Of a stretch of DNA of 64,000 bases, positions 45,303-54,074 are shown in pieces; the first letter of the stretch is position 1; every line of letters begins with the position of its first letter. This stretch comes from Levilinea sp. (GTDB lineage Bacteria > Chloroflexota > Anaerolineae > Anaerolineales > Anaerolineaceae). Made by a program: the position numbers and the translations under genes. The stretch covers positions 62,001-126,000 of the forward strand of contig JARKPO010000071.1 in assembly GCA_029975215.1 (NCBI GenBank). Reading direction: 5' to 3'. The notes under the pieces are model-generated. The model worked only from the letters and a program-made list of their open reading frames with translations, ran no database searches and had not been told where the DNA came from.

Positions 45303-45339
45303 TCCATTTTTTACCATTCTAGTTTAGGAGACTTTTCAA

Positions 45340-46809
45340 ATGACGAAGATTGATTTAACAGTACATCCTGACCGGCTGGAACGGGCTGTCAAGCGCGCGC
45401 GGGAACGCAATATTATTATCCCCACCTACGCGCAGATGAAAAACCCGGCTCTGGTTCCGGACTCAGTGAAGGCTGAGCTGGCGAATATTGGTTTGTGGGA
45501 TGTTCACCCGCGCAACCTGTTCCGCATCACCTGGAAGAATGAGCCCAAGGCCAAGGGCGGCGCTTTTGGCGGTCCCAACTTCCTGGAGTTGCCCTCCAGC
45601 CTGACGGGCACCCCGGCGCGCATTATTGCTATGGTGGGCAAGTGGTTCCCCACCGGTGCGCACAAAGTGGGCGCGGCCTTCAGCTGCCTGGTTCCCCGTC
45701 TGGTGACTGGTCAGTATGACCCCACCACGCAGAAGGCTGTATGGCCCTCCACCGGCAATTACTGCCGCGGCGGCGCGTATGATTCGGCTCTCTTGGGCTG
45801 CCAATCCATTGCCATTCTGCCGGAAGGCATGAGCAAGGAACGCTTCGAGTGGCTGTCGAAGATCGCTGGTGAAGTCATCGCTACCCCGGGTACCGAATCC
45901 AATGTAAAGGAAATCTTCGACAAGTGCTGGGAACTGCGCAAATCGGGTCAGGACCTGATGATCTTCAACCAGTTCGAAGAGTTCGGCAACTATCTGTGGC
46001 ACTATGAAGTCACCGGCCATGCCATTGAAGATGCACTGCACCAGGTAATGGGGCCCAACGATCAGTTCCGCGGCGTGGCTTTGACCACCGGCTCGGCGGG
46101 GACGATTGCCTGCGGCGACTACCTTAAGCAGAAATTCCCCAACAGCAAAATTTGCGCCAGCGAAGCGCTGCAGTGCCCGACCCTACTCAACAACGGCTTC
46201 GGCGCGCACCGCATTGAGGGTATTGGCGACAAGCACGTGCCGTGGATTCACAACATCAAGAATACCGACATGGTCGTGGCGATTGACGACATGTCGGTGG
46301 TGAATGTGATGCGCCTGTTCAACGAACCTGCGGGTCAGGAATACCTGCGCAGCAAGGGCGTTCCGGCGGAAATCGTCAGCCAGCTGAATCTGCTGGGCTT
46401 CTCCGGCATCGCCAATATGCTCTCGGCGATCAAGATGGCCAAATACTACGAAATGACCGAGAACGACGTGGTCGTGGTGGTCTTCACCGACTCGATGGAA
46501 CTGTATGCCACCCGTATTGAAGAATATCGCAAGGACTTCGGCCCGTTCACTGCGTCGGACGCGGCGGAAGCTTTTGCCCGCGACCTGTTCGGCGAGACCA
46601 CCGATCACCTGATCGAACTGACCTACGCGGAACGCAAGCGCGTTCACAATCTCAAGTACTACACCTGGGTGGAGCAGCAGGGCCGCACCTACGAGGAAAT
46701 TCAGGCGCAGTGGTACGAACCCACCTACTGGACAGACGTTCAGGGTCAGGTGGAAGAGATTGACGCGCTGATCAAAGAATTTAACGCCCGCGTCGGCTTA
46801 ATCAAGTAA
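45340..46809 (+). CDS. Fold-type-II PLP-dependent enzyme (cysteine-synthase-like)
   Basis: A 489-residue enzyme of the tryptophan-synthase-beta superfamily. The PLP lysine is predicted in PTGAHKVGAAFSC (about 106-118), the substrate loop in PSTGNYCRGGAYDSALLG (about 136-153), and the phosphate-binding loop in TTGSAGTIACG (about 248-258). It is longer than cysteine synthase and lacks a CBS domain. Databases usually call such proteins 'PLP-dependent protein beta subunit'; the reaction is unknown to me. GGAG precedes ATG 45340 and a strong terminator follows, so it ends the transporter-lyase operon. In this setting a lyase acting on a diamino acid or ureido amino acid is a reasonable guess. Confidence 0.8.
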   Translation: MTKIDLTVHPDRLERAVKRARERNIIIPTYAQMKNPALVPDSVKAELANIGLWDVHPRNLFRITWKNEPKAKGGAFGGPNFLELPSSLTGTPARIIAMVGKWFPTGAHKVGAAFSCLVPRLVTGQYDPTTQKAVWPSTGNYCRGGAYDSALLGCQSIAILPEGMSKERFEWLSKIAGEVIATPGTESNVKEIFDKCWELRKSGQDLMIFNQFEEFGNYLWHYEVTGHAIEDALHQVMGPNDQFRGVALTTGSAGTIACGDYLKQKFPNSKICASEALQCPTLLNNGFGAHRIEGIGDKHVPWIHNIKNTDMVVAIDDMSVVNVMRLFNEPAGQEYLRSKGVPAEIVSQLNLLGFSGIANMLSAIKMAKYYEMTENDVVVVVFTDSMELYATRIEEYRKDFGPFTASDAAEAFARDLFGETTDHLIELTYAERKRVHNLKYYTWVEQQGRTYEEIQAQWYEPTYWTDVQGQVEEIDALIKEFNARVGLIK

Positions 46810-46835
46810 GTTTTTTCGCGCTCTGCGAGTATACT

Positions 46836-46870
46836 TGCGAGAGGCCGCATGCGGCCTCTCGCATTTTTAT
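46836..46870 (+). terminator. Terminator ending the transporter-lyase operon
   Basis: A perfect 28-base palindrome (46836-46863), pairing except for a small loop, is followed by TTTTTAT. It lies 26 bases past the PLP enzyme stop. Confidence 0.9.
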
Positions 46871-46904
46871 TGGAGCGGGAAAACCGGCTGAGGAGGCAAT
46901 GAAG

Positions 46905-47897
46905 ATGACGTATACAGCAGCAGAGGGACGCTACCAGAACATGCGTTTTGTGCGCTGCGGGCGCAGCGGTTTGCTGCTGCCTGCTGTTTCTTTGGGGCTG
47001 TGGCATAACTTTGGCAGTGTGGACAGCCTGGAAAACGCGCGTGCCATGCTGCGGCGGGCCTTTGATTTGGGCATCACCCATTTTGACCTGGCCAACAACT
47101 ACGGGCCGGTGCCGGGGTCAGCGGAAGAGACCCTGGGGCGGCTGTTGAAATCTGATTTTGGCGCGTACCGCGACGAATGGGTCATCTCTACCAAGGCAGG
47201 CTACAGCATGTGGCCGGGGCCGTATGGGGATTGGGGCTCGCGCAAGAGCCTGTTGGCCAGTTTGGATCAGAGCCTGCGGCGGATGGGCCTGGAATATGTG
47301 GACATCTTTTACTCGCACCGCCCCGACCCTGAAACCCCGCTGGAAGAGACGATGGGGGCTTTGGCCAGCGCGGTGCGGGCGGGCAAGGCCCTGTATGTGG
47401 GTCTGTCGCGCTATTCGCCGGAAGACACCCTGCGGGCGGCCAAGATCCTGCGTGATTTGGGCACGCCCTGCCTGATCCACCAGACGCGCTACCACTTGTT
47501 TGAACGCACTGATGAACACGGCCTGCTGGACGCCCTGGCGCAGGAGGGCATCGGCTGCATCGTTTTTTCGCCGTTGGCGCAGGGGCTGCTGACCGACCGC
47601 TATTTGAGCGGGCTGCCGGAGGATTCGCGCGCGGTGAAATCGGGCGTGTTTCTGAAGCCGGATCAGATCACGCCCGAAAAGCTGGAAAAGGTGCGCGCCC
47701 TGAACCGGCTGGCGCAGGCGCGCGGGCAGAGCCTGGCGCAGATGGCGCTGGCGTGGGTGCTGCGGCGGCCAGAGGTGACCAGTGTGCTGGTGGGGGCCAG
47801 CCGCCCGGAACAAATTGCCGACAGCGTGGGCGCGCTGGCAAATCCAGCCTTCTCGGTGGAAGAATTGGCGGCCATTGACGCGATCACCCTGAGCTGA
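46905..47897 (+). CDS. Aldo/keto reductase (YghZ/Gpr-like)
   Basis: A 330-residue NADPH-dependent TIM-barrel reductase. The catalytic tetrad is visible: Asp in THFDLANNYGP (about 51-61; Asp and Tyr), Lys in ISTKAGY and His in IFYSHRPDP (about 136-144). The GLSRYSPED and SVLVGASRPEQI cofactor-binding stretches match the AKR14/YghZ group, active on glyceraldehyde phosphate or methylglyoxal. GAGGAGG lies eight bases before ATG 46905; ATG 46899 is too close to it. It lies after a terminator and so is probably its own unit. Its role in the purine cluster, if any, is unclear. Confidence 0.92.
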   Translation: MTYTAAEGRYQNMRFVRCGRSGLLLPAVSLGLWHNFGSVDSLENARAMLRRAFDLGITHFDLANNYGPVPGSAEETLGRLLKSDFGAYRDEWVISTKAGYSMWPGPYGDWGSRKSLLASLDQSLRRMGLEYVDIFYSHRPDPETPLEETMGALASAVRAGKALYVGLSRYSPEDTLRAAKILRDLGTPCLIHQTRYHLFERTDEHGLLDALAQEGIGCIVFSPLAQGLLTDRYLSGLPEDSRAVKSGVFLKPDQITPEKLEKVRALNRLAQARGQSLAQMALAWVLRRPEVTSVLVGASRPEQIADSVGALANPAFSVEELAAIDAITLS

Positions 47898-47918
47898 ACA
47901 GCCTGGGACAGAATGCAC

Positions 47919-47954
47919 CAAAAAAGCGGTACGGACGTAAAACCCGTACCGCTT
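47919..47954 (-). terminator. Terminator of the xanthine dehydrogenase operon
   Basis: AAGCGGTACGG (47924-47934) pairs perfectly with CCGTACCGCTT (47944-47954). On the minus strand a T-run follows, from the A-run at 47920-47925. Confidence 0.85.
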
Positions 47955-47973
47955 CGGCGTTCCTAGGGGTGAG

Positions 47974-50232
47974 TTATTCCTGGCTGACCAGCATCTCTGG
48001 GCGGATAGGGGCGGCATGGACGCGCACGCCGGTGGCGGCAAACACGGCGTTGGCCACGGCGGCGGCGGTGGGGGCGGTGACGGCTTCGCCGATGCCTTTG
48101 GCGCCGTAGGGACCGCTGCTTTCCGGCTGTTCCAGCAGGATGATTTTGACCTCGCCGGGAATATCCATGGCGGTGGGCAGCACGTATTCGGCCAGCCCGT
48201 CCACCCACTGCCCGTTGGCTTTCAGGATCATATCTTCCGATAGGGCAAAGCCCATGCCCATTGCCAGGCCGCCTTCCACCTGACCTTCCAGCGCGGCGCG
48301 GTTAATCACGCGGCCCACGTCGTGGATGGCGGTGGCGTGGGTGACTTCCACGCTGCCCAGTTCGCTGTCCACTTCCACACGCATGACCTGCGCGCCCAGG
48401 CAAAAGAGCACATGGGGCATGCCGATGCCCAGGTCGGTGGGGATTTCAGGACCGTAAGGGAAAGAGAAGGTGGCCGTGCTGTGCAGGGGGCGGCCTTCTT
48501 CGGCCAGGCGGCTGGTGATTTCGGCGGCGGGGATGGGGGGCAGGTGGGGCTGGTCCAGCCGCCGCAGCTGACCGCTGCGGTATTCCAACTGGTCGGGCTG
48601 CACACCTAGCAGGCGTGCGCCTTCTTCTTTCAGCATGTCAATCAGGCGTACCGCGGCCAGCATGGAAGAATTGCCCACCATGTAGGTCATGCGTGAGGCG
48701 CAGGTGACGCCGCCGTCGGGGGAGATGAGGGTGTTAATGGGGGCCACCTCCACCTGAGACAGATCCAGACCCAACGCCTCAGCGGTGATTTGGGCGGCGG
48801 CGATGTTTAACCCCTGCCCCAGGTCGGGCGCACCGATGCGCAGCAGCACCTGACCGTCTGGCTGCCATTCCAGGCGGTTGGTGCTGTCATCTGGCACGCC
48901 CCAGCCCAGACCCATGGTTTGCAGGGCCATAGCCATGCCGACCCCCGCTTTTTTGCCGGGGGAGGCGGGCAGTGCCTTCAGACGCGCCACTTCCTGCGCA
49001 GCAGCTTCCAGCGCCAGGCCGGTGCTTTCGGCCTGGTTGACGCGCACACGGGTGAAATTGAAATCGCCCGGGCGCCAGATGTTGCGGCGGCGCACTTCCA
49101 GCGGATCGAGACCCAGGCGGTGGGCCAGGCTGTCTACCATGCTCTCGATGGCGAAATTGGCCTGGGGCGCACCGAAGCCGCGCATCGCCCCGGCGATGGG
49201 GGCATTGGTGTAGACCACGAAGGTTTCAGAGCGCACATGGGGGATGCGGTACGGCCCGGCGGCCACTTCGGTGAGCAGCTGGCCCACGGCAGGCCCGTAG
49301 GAGGCATAAGCGCCGGTATCCAGGTGGGTGGTGATTTCGACGGCGGTGATGGTGCCGTCCTGTTTGGCCCCCAGGCGGTAATGGAGCTGACCGGAGTGGC
49401 GCTTGGGGTGGGCCAGCATGGATTCTTCACGCGTATTGACCAGGCGCACCGCCCCGCGGGTGCAGTAGGCGGCCAGGCCAGCCAGCACGGGCATGTTGGC
49501 ATCTTCTTTGCCGCCAAACGCGCCCCCAATGGCCGCCACGCACACCTGCACCTGTTCTTCGGGCAGGTTCACGGCGGCAGCGATGTGGTGGCGGTCGTGG
49601 AAAGGCTTTTGTGAAGAAACCCATACGGTGAGGGTGCCGTCGGGGTTGAGCACGGCTTGTGAGGCTTCGGTCTCCAGATAGGCGGGGTATACCCGGGGAA
49701 CGTGGAAGGTCTCTTCCAGGATGAGGTCGGCCTGGGCCAGCCCCTCGGCGGTATCGCCGTGGCACACGTTGAAATGGGCCAGGATGTTGCCGTTTTCGTG
49801 AACCTGGGGCGCATCGGGCTGGGCAGCGGCGAAGGGGTCAATCACCGCAGGCAGCGGCTCATAAGTGACCTGAACGCGTTTGCAGCCTTCATCGGCGGCC
49901 TGACGGGTTTTGGCCACCACGATCGCTACCGGTTCGCCCATAAAGCGCACCTTGTCGCTGGCCAAGATGGGCCGGTCGGGCAGCAGATCACCGTAAATCT
50001 TGGCGCCGGGGATATCGGCATGGGTGAGCACAGCGAGGACGCCGGGGACAGCCAGGGCCTCGGCGGTTTCAATGCGCACGATGCGGGCGTGCAGGTGCGG
50101 GCTGCGCACGATGCGCCCATGGGTCAGGTTGGGCAGATGGGTGTCGGCCACGTAGTGCGCCTGTCCGGTGACTTTCTCCCAGGCGTCGCGGCGCGGGTAA
50201 GATTTTCCCAAGTGCAGAGGGGTTTCAGCCAT
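47974..50232 (-). CDS. xdhA: Xanthine dehydrogenase, molybdenum-binding subunit
   Basis: A 752-residue subunit that hydroxylates hypoxanthine to xanthine and xanthine to urate at a molybdopterin centre. Molybdenum-site motifs include GGAFGGKEDANM (about 244-255), GAMRGFGAPQANF (about 354-366), APDLGQG and the C-terminal GAKGIGEAV with the catalytic Glu. ATG 50232 is chosen because the family N terminus (LGKSYPRRDAWEKVTGQAHY) begins there; the frame is open upstream but that part codes the Fe-S subunit in another frame. It overlaps that gene by eight bases. Order FAD, Fe-S, Mo subunit is typical of separate-subunit enzymes. Related aldehyde or nicotinate hydroxylases are less likely given the neighbours. 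Confidence 0.92.
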   Translation of the reverse strand: MAETPLHLGKSYPRRDAWEKVTGQAHYVADTHLPNLTHGRIVRSPHLHARIVRIETAEALAVPGVLAVLTHADIPGAKIYGDLLPDRPILASDKVRFMGEPVAIVVAKTRQAADEGCKRVQVTYEPLPAVIDPFAAAQPDAPQVHENGNILAHFNVCHGDTAEGLAQADLILEETFHVPRVYPAYLETEASQAVLNPDGTLTVWVSSQKPFHDRHHIAAAVNLPEEQVQVCVAAIGGAFGGKEDANMPVLAGLAAYCTRGAVRLVNTREESMLAHPKRHSGQLHYRLGAKQDGTITAVEITTHLDTGAYASYGPAVGQLLTEVAAGPYRIPHVRSETFVVYTNAPIAGAMRGFGAPQANFAIESMVDSLAHRLGLDPLEVRRRNIWRPGDFNFTRVRVNQAESTGLALEAAAQEVARLKALPASPGKKAGVGMAMALQTMGLGWGVPDDSTNRLEWQPDGQVLLRIGAPDLGQGLNIAAAQITAEALGLDLSQVEVAPINTLISPDGGVTCASRMTYMVGNSSMLAAVRLIDMLKEEGARLLGVQPDQLEYRSGQLRRLDQPHLPPIPAAEITSRLAEEGRPLHSTATFSFPYGPEIPTDLGIGMPHVLFCLGAQVMRVEVDSELGSVEVTHATAIHDVGRVINRAALEGQVEGGLAMGMGFALSEDMILKANGQWVDGLAEYVLPTAMDIPGEVKIILLEQPESSGPYGAKGIGEAVTAPTAAAVANAVFAATGVRVHAAPIRPEMLVSQE

Positions 50233-50701
50233 GGCGCAGCTCCTCGGCGGCCATCTGCACCGCCTGGATGATTTTGGTGTAGCCGGTGCAGCGGCAGATG
50301 TTGCCCGCCAACGCCTGACGGATATCCTCTTCCTCTGGCTGGGGGTTGCGGTCGAGCAGAGCTTTGGAGGCCATGACCATGCCGGGGATGCAGAAGCCGC
50401 ACTGCACCGCGCCCGCATCCACGAAGGCCTGCTGGATGGGGTGGAGCTGGCCGGATTTGGACAGCCCCTCAATGGTTTCCACAGTGCAGCCGTCGGCCTG
50501 ACCCGCCAACACCAGGCAGGCGTTGACGGCGGCCCCGTTCATCAGCACGGTGCAGGCGCCGCATTCACCCGATTCGCAGCCGTTTTTGGCGCCGGTGAGG
50601 CCCAAGTCCTCGCGCAGGATGTCGAGCAGAGTGCGGTTAGGCAGGGTGGTGAGGGTGTGCGTCGTTTCGTTCACTATGAGGGTGATTTCGATGGGCTTCA
50701 T
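50225..50701 (-). CDS. xdhC: Xanthine dehydrogenase, 2Fe-2S subunit
   Basis: A 158-residue electron-transfer subunit with two [2Fe-2S] clusters. The plant-type ferredoxin cluster ligands are in CESGECGACTVLMNG (about 43-57), with a fourth Cys in NACLVL. The second cluster uses CGFCIPG (about 101-107) and NICRCTGY (about 133-140). It overlaps the FAD subunit gene by four bases and the molybdenum subunit gene by eight, so it is translationally coupled to both. Confidence 0.95.
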   Translation of the reverse strand: MKPIEITLIVNETTHTLTTLPNRTLLDILREDLGLTGAKNGCESGECGACTVLMNGAAVNACLVLAGQADGCTVETIEGLSKSGQLHPIQQAFVDAGAVQCGFCIPGMVMASKALLDRNPQPEEEDIRQALAGNICRCTGYTKIIQAVQMAAEELRHG

Positions 50702-51579
50702 ACGGTCCTCGCTCGGGCGGCTTCCTGGGCCTGGTTGAGAGCAGCCTGGAGGGTGCGCACCGCCAAAACGCCCGCTGCGCGGCGGCGGTAAGCGCGGCTG
50801 GCGCGCACATCGTCAATGGGGCTGATTTCCGCACCGACCTGTTGGGCCGCGGACTGCCACAATTGGGGGGATGGAATTTGACCGTAGAGCAAATTTTCGG
50901 TCTGTGGACAGCGGATGACGGTGGGGGCCGAGGCGCCCACGGCCACCCGTACTTGATCTAACCGGCCGTCCGAGGTGAGGTGCACAGCGGCGGCGGCGCT
51001 GACGATGGCAATGGTCATGCCGCGGCGCGGGCCGATTTTGAGAAAGGCACTGCCCAGGTCTTCGGCGGGCAGTTCGAAGCGCACGGATTGGATCAGCTCG
51101 CCGCGCTGCAGGGCAGTCTGGCCAGGGCCGAGCAGGAATTGGGCCAGGGGCAGGCTGCGCGAGCCTTTGGAGCTGGTGAGGGTGACCTCGGCGTTGTAGA
51201 TCATCAAAGGCGGGATGGAATCTGCGGCGGGTGAGGCGTTCGCCAGGTTGCCGCCCAGCGTGGCGCGCTGGCGGGTCATGGGCGCGCCTACCCATTCGGC
51301 GGCTTGGGTGAGGGCCGGGGCGGCGGCGCGCAGGATGGGGTGGGCCTGAATGGCGGCGAAGGTGGTCAGCGCGCCAATTTCCACCTGGCCGTTCTGAATG
51401 TGGATGCCTTCCAACTCACGGACGCGGCTGATATCCACCAGTAATGCGGGCTGCAGGCGGCCGGTGTGCATTTGGGGGAGAACATCCGTGCCGCCTGCGA
51501 CGATTTTGGCATAGGGCTGCTGCAGCGCCTGACAAAGCTCGTCCAGATGAGCGGGCCGGAGGTAATTGAAGGTTTGCAT
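50698..51579 (-). CDS. xdhB: Xanthine dehydrogenase, FAD-binding subunit
   Basis: A 293-residue flavoprotein subunit. The FAD motifs IVAGGTDVLPQMHTG (about 29-43) and TLGGNLANASPAADS (about 105-119) are the expected pair for the CO-dehydrogenase/xanthine-dehydrogenase medium subunit. It passes electrons from the Fe-S clusters to NAD or another acceptor. ATG 51579 is chosen because GGGAG lies five bases upstream; a TTG four codons earlier is within that site. It follows the adenine deaminase gene by 45 bases, so adenine could be deaminated to hypoxanthine and oxidised by products of one operon. Confidence 0.95.
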   Translation of the reverse strand: MQTFNYLRPAHLDELCQALQQPYAKIVAGGTDVLPQMHTGRLQPALLVDISRVRELEGIHIQNGQVEIGALTTFAAIQAHPILRAAAPALTQAAEWVGAPMTRQRATLGGNLANASPAADSIPPLMIYNAEVTLTSSKGSRSLPLAQFLLGPGQTALQRGELIQSVRFELPAEDLGSAFLKIGPRRGMTIAIVSAAAAVHLTSDGRLDQVRVAVGASAPTVIRCPQTENLLYGQIPSPQLWQSAAQQVGAEISPIDDVRASRAYRRRAAGVLAVRTLQAALNQAQEAARARTV

Positions 51580-51624
51580 GGCTGCTCCCAATGGTAGGCT
51601 AAAGGAGTCCTGGGCCGCGTGGAA

Positions 51625-53388
51625 CTATTCCCTGCCCAGCAGGGGGCTGATGAGAGCGTGCTGGTGCACATCCACCAGACCGCGGTCAGTGAGGCCCAGT
51701 TCGGGGACGGTGGGCAGCGAGATGAAGGCCAGGGTCATGAAGGGAGCTGGCAGAACGCAGCCCAGGGAGTGGGCCGCGGCGTTGAGGGCGTCCAACACGC
51801 GGATGACTTCCAGAGGCGGCGCTTCGCTGATCAGCCCGCCAAAGGGCAGGGGCAGTTGGGCGATCACCTGATCTCCCAGGGCGGCCACCAGCCCACCCTG
51901 CATTTCCTGGGTGGCACGGGCGCAGGTGGCCATGGAGAGGTCGTCTGCCCCGGCGATGACCAGATTGTGGTGGTCGTGGGACACGGTGGAAGAGATGGCG
52001 CCGCGTTTCAGACCGAAACCGCGCACAAACGTGGTGCCGATATTGCCGTTTTTGCCGTAGCGTTCCACCACCGAAAGCTTGACCACATCTGCCTGGGGAC
52101 CGGTCTGCACGGCGCCGTCCACCACCGACAGCCGGGCTTCACCGGCGCGGTTGATGATCTGATCGCCGGTGATCTCGATGACCCGCACGCGAACTGCCGT
52201 GCCCTGGGCCGCCAGGCGGTAATGCTCAGCCTGCAGGCCGCGGGTGATCTTCACGGTGTGGTGCAGCCAATCGGGGTAGGCGGGGGCGGGGGTGGGGATG
52301 ATCATCTTGCCGTTCTGGGCCACGAGCCGCCCTTTGAAGAAGACTTCTTCGGGGGCGATACGCTCCAGGCTGGAGATGAGGAGAATATCGGCCCAGCGGC
52401 CGGGGGCCAGCGAACCGACTTCGTGATCCAGGCGGAAATGCTGGGCGGCGTTGAGGGTGGCCATCTGCACGGCGCGCACGGGGGGCATGCCCAGGGCGAT
52501 GGCCTGCTCGACCATGTAGTTGATGTGGCCTTCGTGCAGGATTTCGTTGGGGTGCTTGTCGTCGGTACACATCATCCAGTGGCGGGTGTCGGCGTTTTCA
52601 CGCAGCAGGCCCCCCACCAATTCTTTCAGGTTGCGCTCGGTGGAACCCTCGCGGATGAGGACGGACAGCCCCAGGGCCACACGCTGTTTGGCATCGGCGT
52701 AATCCACACATTCGTGGTCGTCGGCCAGCCCGCCGCAGGCATAAGCGATGAGGGCTTCGGGCGACAGGCCAGCGGCATGCCCATTGGCGATTTTCCCCAG
52801 GGCGTGGGCGGCGGTGACTTTGGCGAAGTATTCTTCACGCAGGCCGAGGATTTTGGAGGGATCCAGTTCACCCAGGCTGATGCTTTGCGGCCAGGCGAGG
52901 ATTTCCTGCACTTCGGCCAGACCCAATTCGCCGCCGGTGGTTTCCAGGCCGGGGGCGGTGGGCACGCGGGAGCAAACCTCTAAAAAAACATGGTAGGGAA
53001 GCTGATCGCTTCCAGCAAAGAAGGCTTTCAGACCCTCGATGCCCGCCACGTTGGAGATTTCCATCGGGTCGGCAAACAAGGCGGTCGTGCCGTGGGGGAC
53101 CATAAATTCGGCCAATCCCGCAGGGGTCAGGAGGGTGGAATCAATGTGCACGTGGGTATCAATCAATCCTGGCAGCGCAAAACGCCCCTGCCCATCCCAA
53201 ACGGATGCGGCGGGGGCGTCATTGGGAGCCTGGCAGGTGACGATGCGGCCGTGTTTGATGCCGATATTGCCCGGCTCCACCTGGCCGCTGTAGACATTCA
53301 CCACCTGCACGTTCAGGATCAGGGCGTCAAAAGCCACGCGGCCTAATGCTGCCTGCACCAGGTCCATCCGTACACCGGTAAGGTCCAT
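51625..53388 (-). CDS. ade: Adenine deaminase (second copy)
   Basis: A 587-residue amidohydrolase. It has DTHVHIDSTLLTP (about 57-69), the usual middle NGHAAGLSPEAL (about 207-218), ADDHECVDYADA, REGSTERNLKEL and CTDDKHPNEIL, and closes with GLISEAPPLE and TDRGLVDV. Unlike the copy at 28560 it has DPMEISNV where the family has DPHEIANV, so one conserved His is Met here. Both copies are therefore imperfect in different places. AAGGAG lies before ATG 53388. It heads the minus-strand operon with xanthine dehydrogenase. Adenine is the likely substrate; a related aminopurine or a cyclic ureide is possible. Confidence 0.88.
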   Translation of the reverse strand: MDLTGVRMDLVQAALGRVAFDALILNVQVVNVYSGQVEPGNIGIKHGRIVTCQAPNDAPAASVWDGQGRFALPGLIDTHVHIDSTLLTPAGLAEFMVPHGTTALFADPMEISNVAGIEGLKAFFAGSDQLPYHVFLEVCSRVPTAPGLETTGGELGLAEVQEILAWPQSISLGELDPSKILGLREEYFAKVTAAHALGKIANGHAAGLSPEALIAYACGGLADDHECVDYADAKQRVALGLSVLIREGSTERNLKELVGGLLRENADTRHWMMCTDDKHPNEILHEGHINYMVEQAIALGMPPVRAVQMATLNAAQHFRLDHEVGSLAPGRWADILLISSLERIAPEEVFFKGRLVAQNGKMIIPTPAPAYPDWLHHTVKITRGLQAEHYRLAAQGTAVRVRVIEITGDQIINRAGEARLSVVDGAVQTGPQADVVKLSVVERYGKNGNIGTTFVRGFGLKRGAISSTVSHDHHNLVIAGADDLSMATCARATQEMQGGLVAALGDQVIAQLPLPFGGLISEAPPLEVIRVLDALNAAAHSLGCVLPAPFMTLAFISLPTVPELGLTDRGLVDVHQHALISPLLGRE

Positions 53389-53423
53389 GCGGTTCTCCTT
53401 ATTTTTTAAGAGTGGATATTTTT

Positions 53424-53429
53424 ATTATA
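53424..53429 (-). promoter_or_regulatory. Candidate -10 box of the adenine deaminase-xanthine dehydrogenase operon
   Basis: A perfect TATAAT on the minus strand lies 35 bases before ATG 53388. No -35 hexamer is convincing at 16-18 bases. Confidence 0.45.
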
Positions 53430-53504
53430 CAACGGGCAGAAAGTGGTAAACTAATTTTAGATAGGTCAAATCTATTTCTTCCTTTCGAGAGAAAGGCAGC
53501 CTGC

Positions 53505-54074
53505 GTGAGCATTCTCCCCCCTTCCTCAGCGATCATCCTGGTGGCGGTGGTGCCCTCGCCGCGCGATCTAGAGATTGCGCGGTTGTTGGGCTGGTACCGC
53601 ATTCCCCTGCGCTCCGCGCCCAAGGTGGTGGATGTGGATTACCTGGCCTTTTATCAGACGGGGGCGTTTGGTGAGGCGGAACGCTGGAAGATTCGCTGGT
53701 GCGCGGAGGTGCGCGGACACGAGCTGACTACTCGTGCGGATTTATTCCGCAGCGAGCCGCAGCATCCGCGCGCACATGAAGAGTACTATAAATTGCAGTT
53801 GGGCCCGCTGCAGGCCTTACCTGTGCCGATTGCGGCGGGGCGGTGGCGGCGGATCACGTTTTTATACACCACGGGCGAGTTGATGGCGCAGGCCCAAGAG
53901 GTGCGCGACCTGGTGGTGCGTTCGGAGGAGCGCGATATTCTGTGGCGGGCACTGCGCGAGCGGGCGCTGAGCGCCAGCCGCTACCGTGCTGAGGATTTGC
54001 CGGAGATTCCTATAGAGCCGGCTTTATTGGCCATGTTGGGGGGATGGGGAGGTGTGGATGGAAGCACAGAATAA
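53505..54074 (+). CDS. Hypothetical protein
   Basis: An approximately 189-residue soluble protein that I do not recognise. GTG 53505 is preferred because AGAAAGG lies about nine bases upstream; the frame is open to 53412. The N-terminal part has VAVVPSPRDLEIARLLGWYR, followed by KVVDVDYLAFYQTGAF, which suggest a sensor-like beta-alpha fold. The C-terminal half is rich in Arg and Glu, with a helical ERDILWRALRERAL segment. It overlaps the following membrane gene by 17 bases and is divergent from the adenine deaminase operon. Nothing ties it to purine metabolism beyond position. Confidence 0.65.
   Translation: MSILPPSSAIILVAVVPSPRDLEIARLLGWYRIPLRSAPKVVDVDYLAFYQTGAFGEAERWKIRWCAEVRGHELTTRADLFRSEPQHPRAHEEYYKLQLGPLQALPVPIAAGRWRRITFLYTTGELMAQAQEVRDLVVRSEERDILWRALRERALSASRYRAEDLPEIPIEPALLAMLGGWGGVDGSTE

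Noticed and set aside
51619..52983. A 454-codon plus-strand open frame
   Set aside because: Antisense to the second adenine deaminase gene; Gly- and His-rich shadow.
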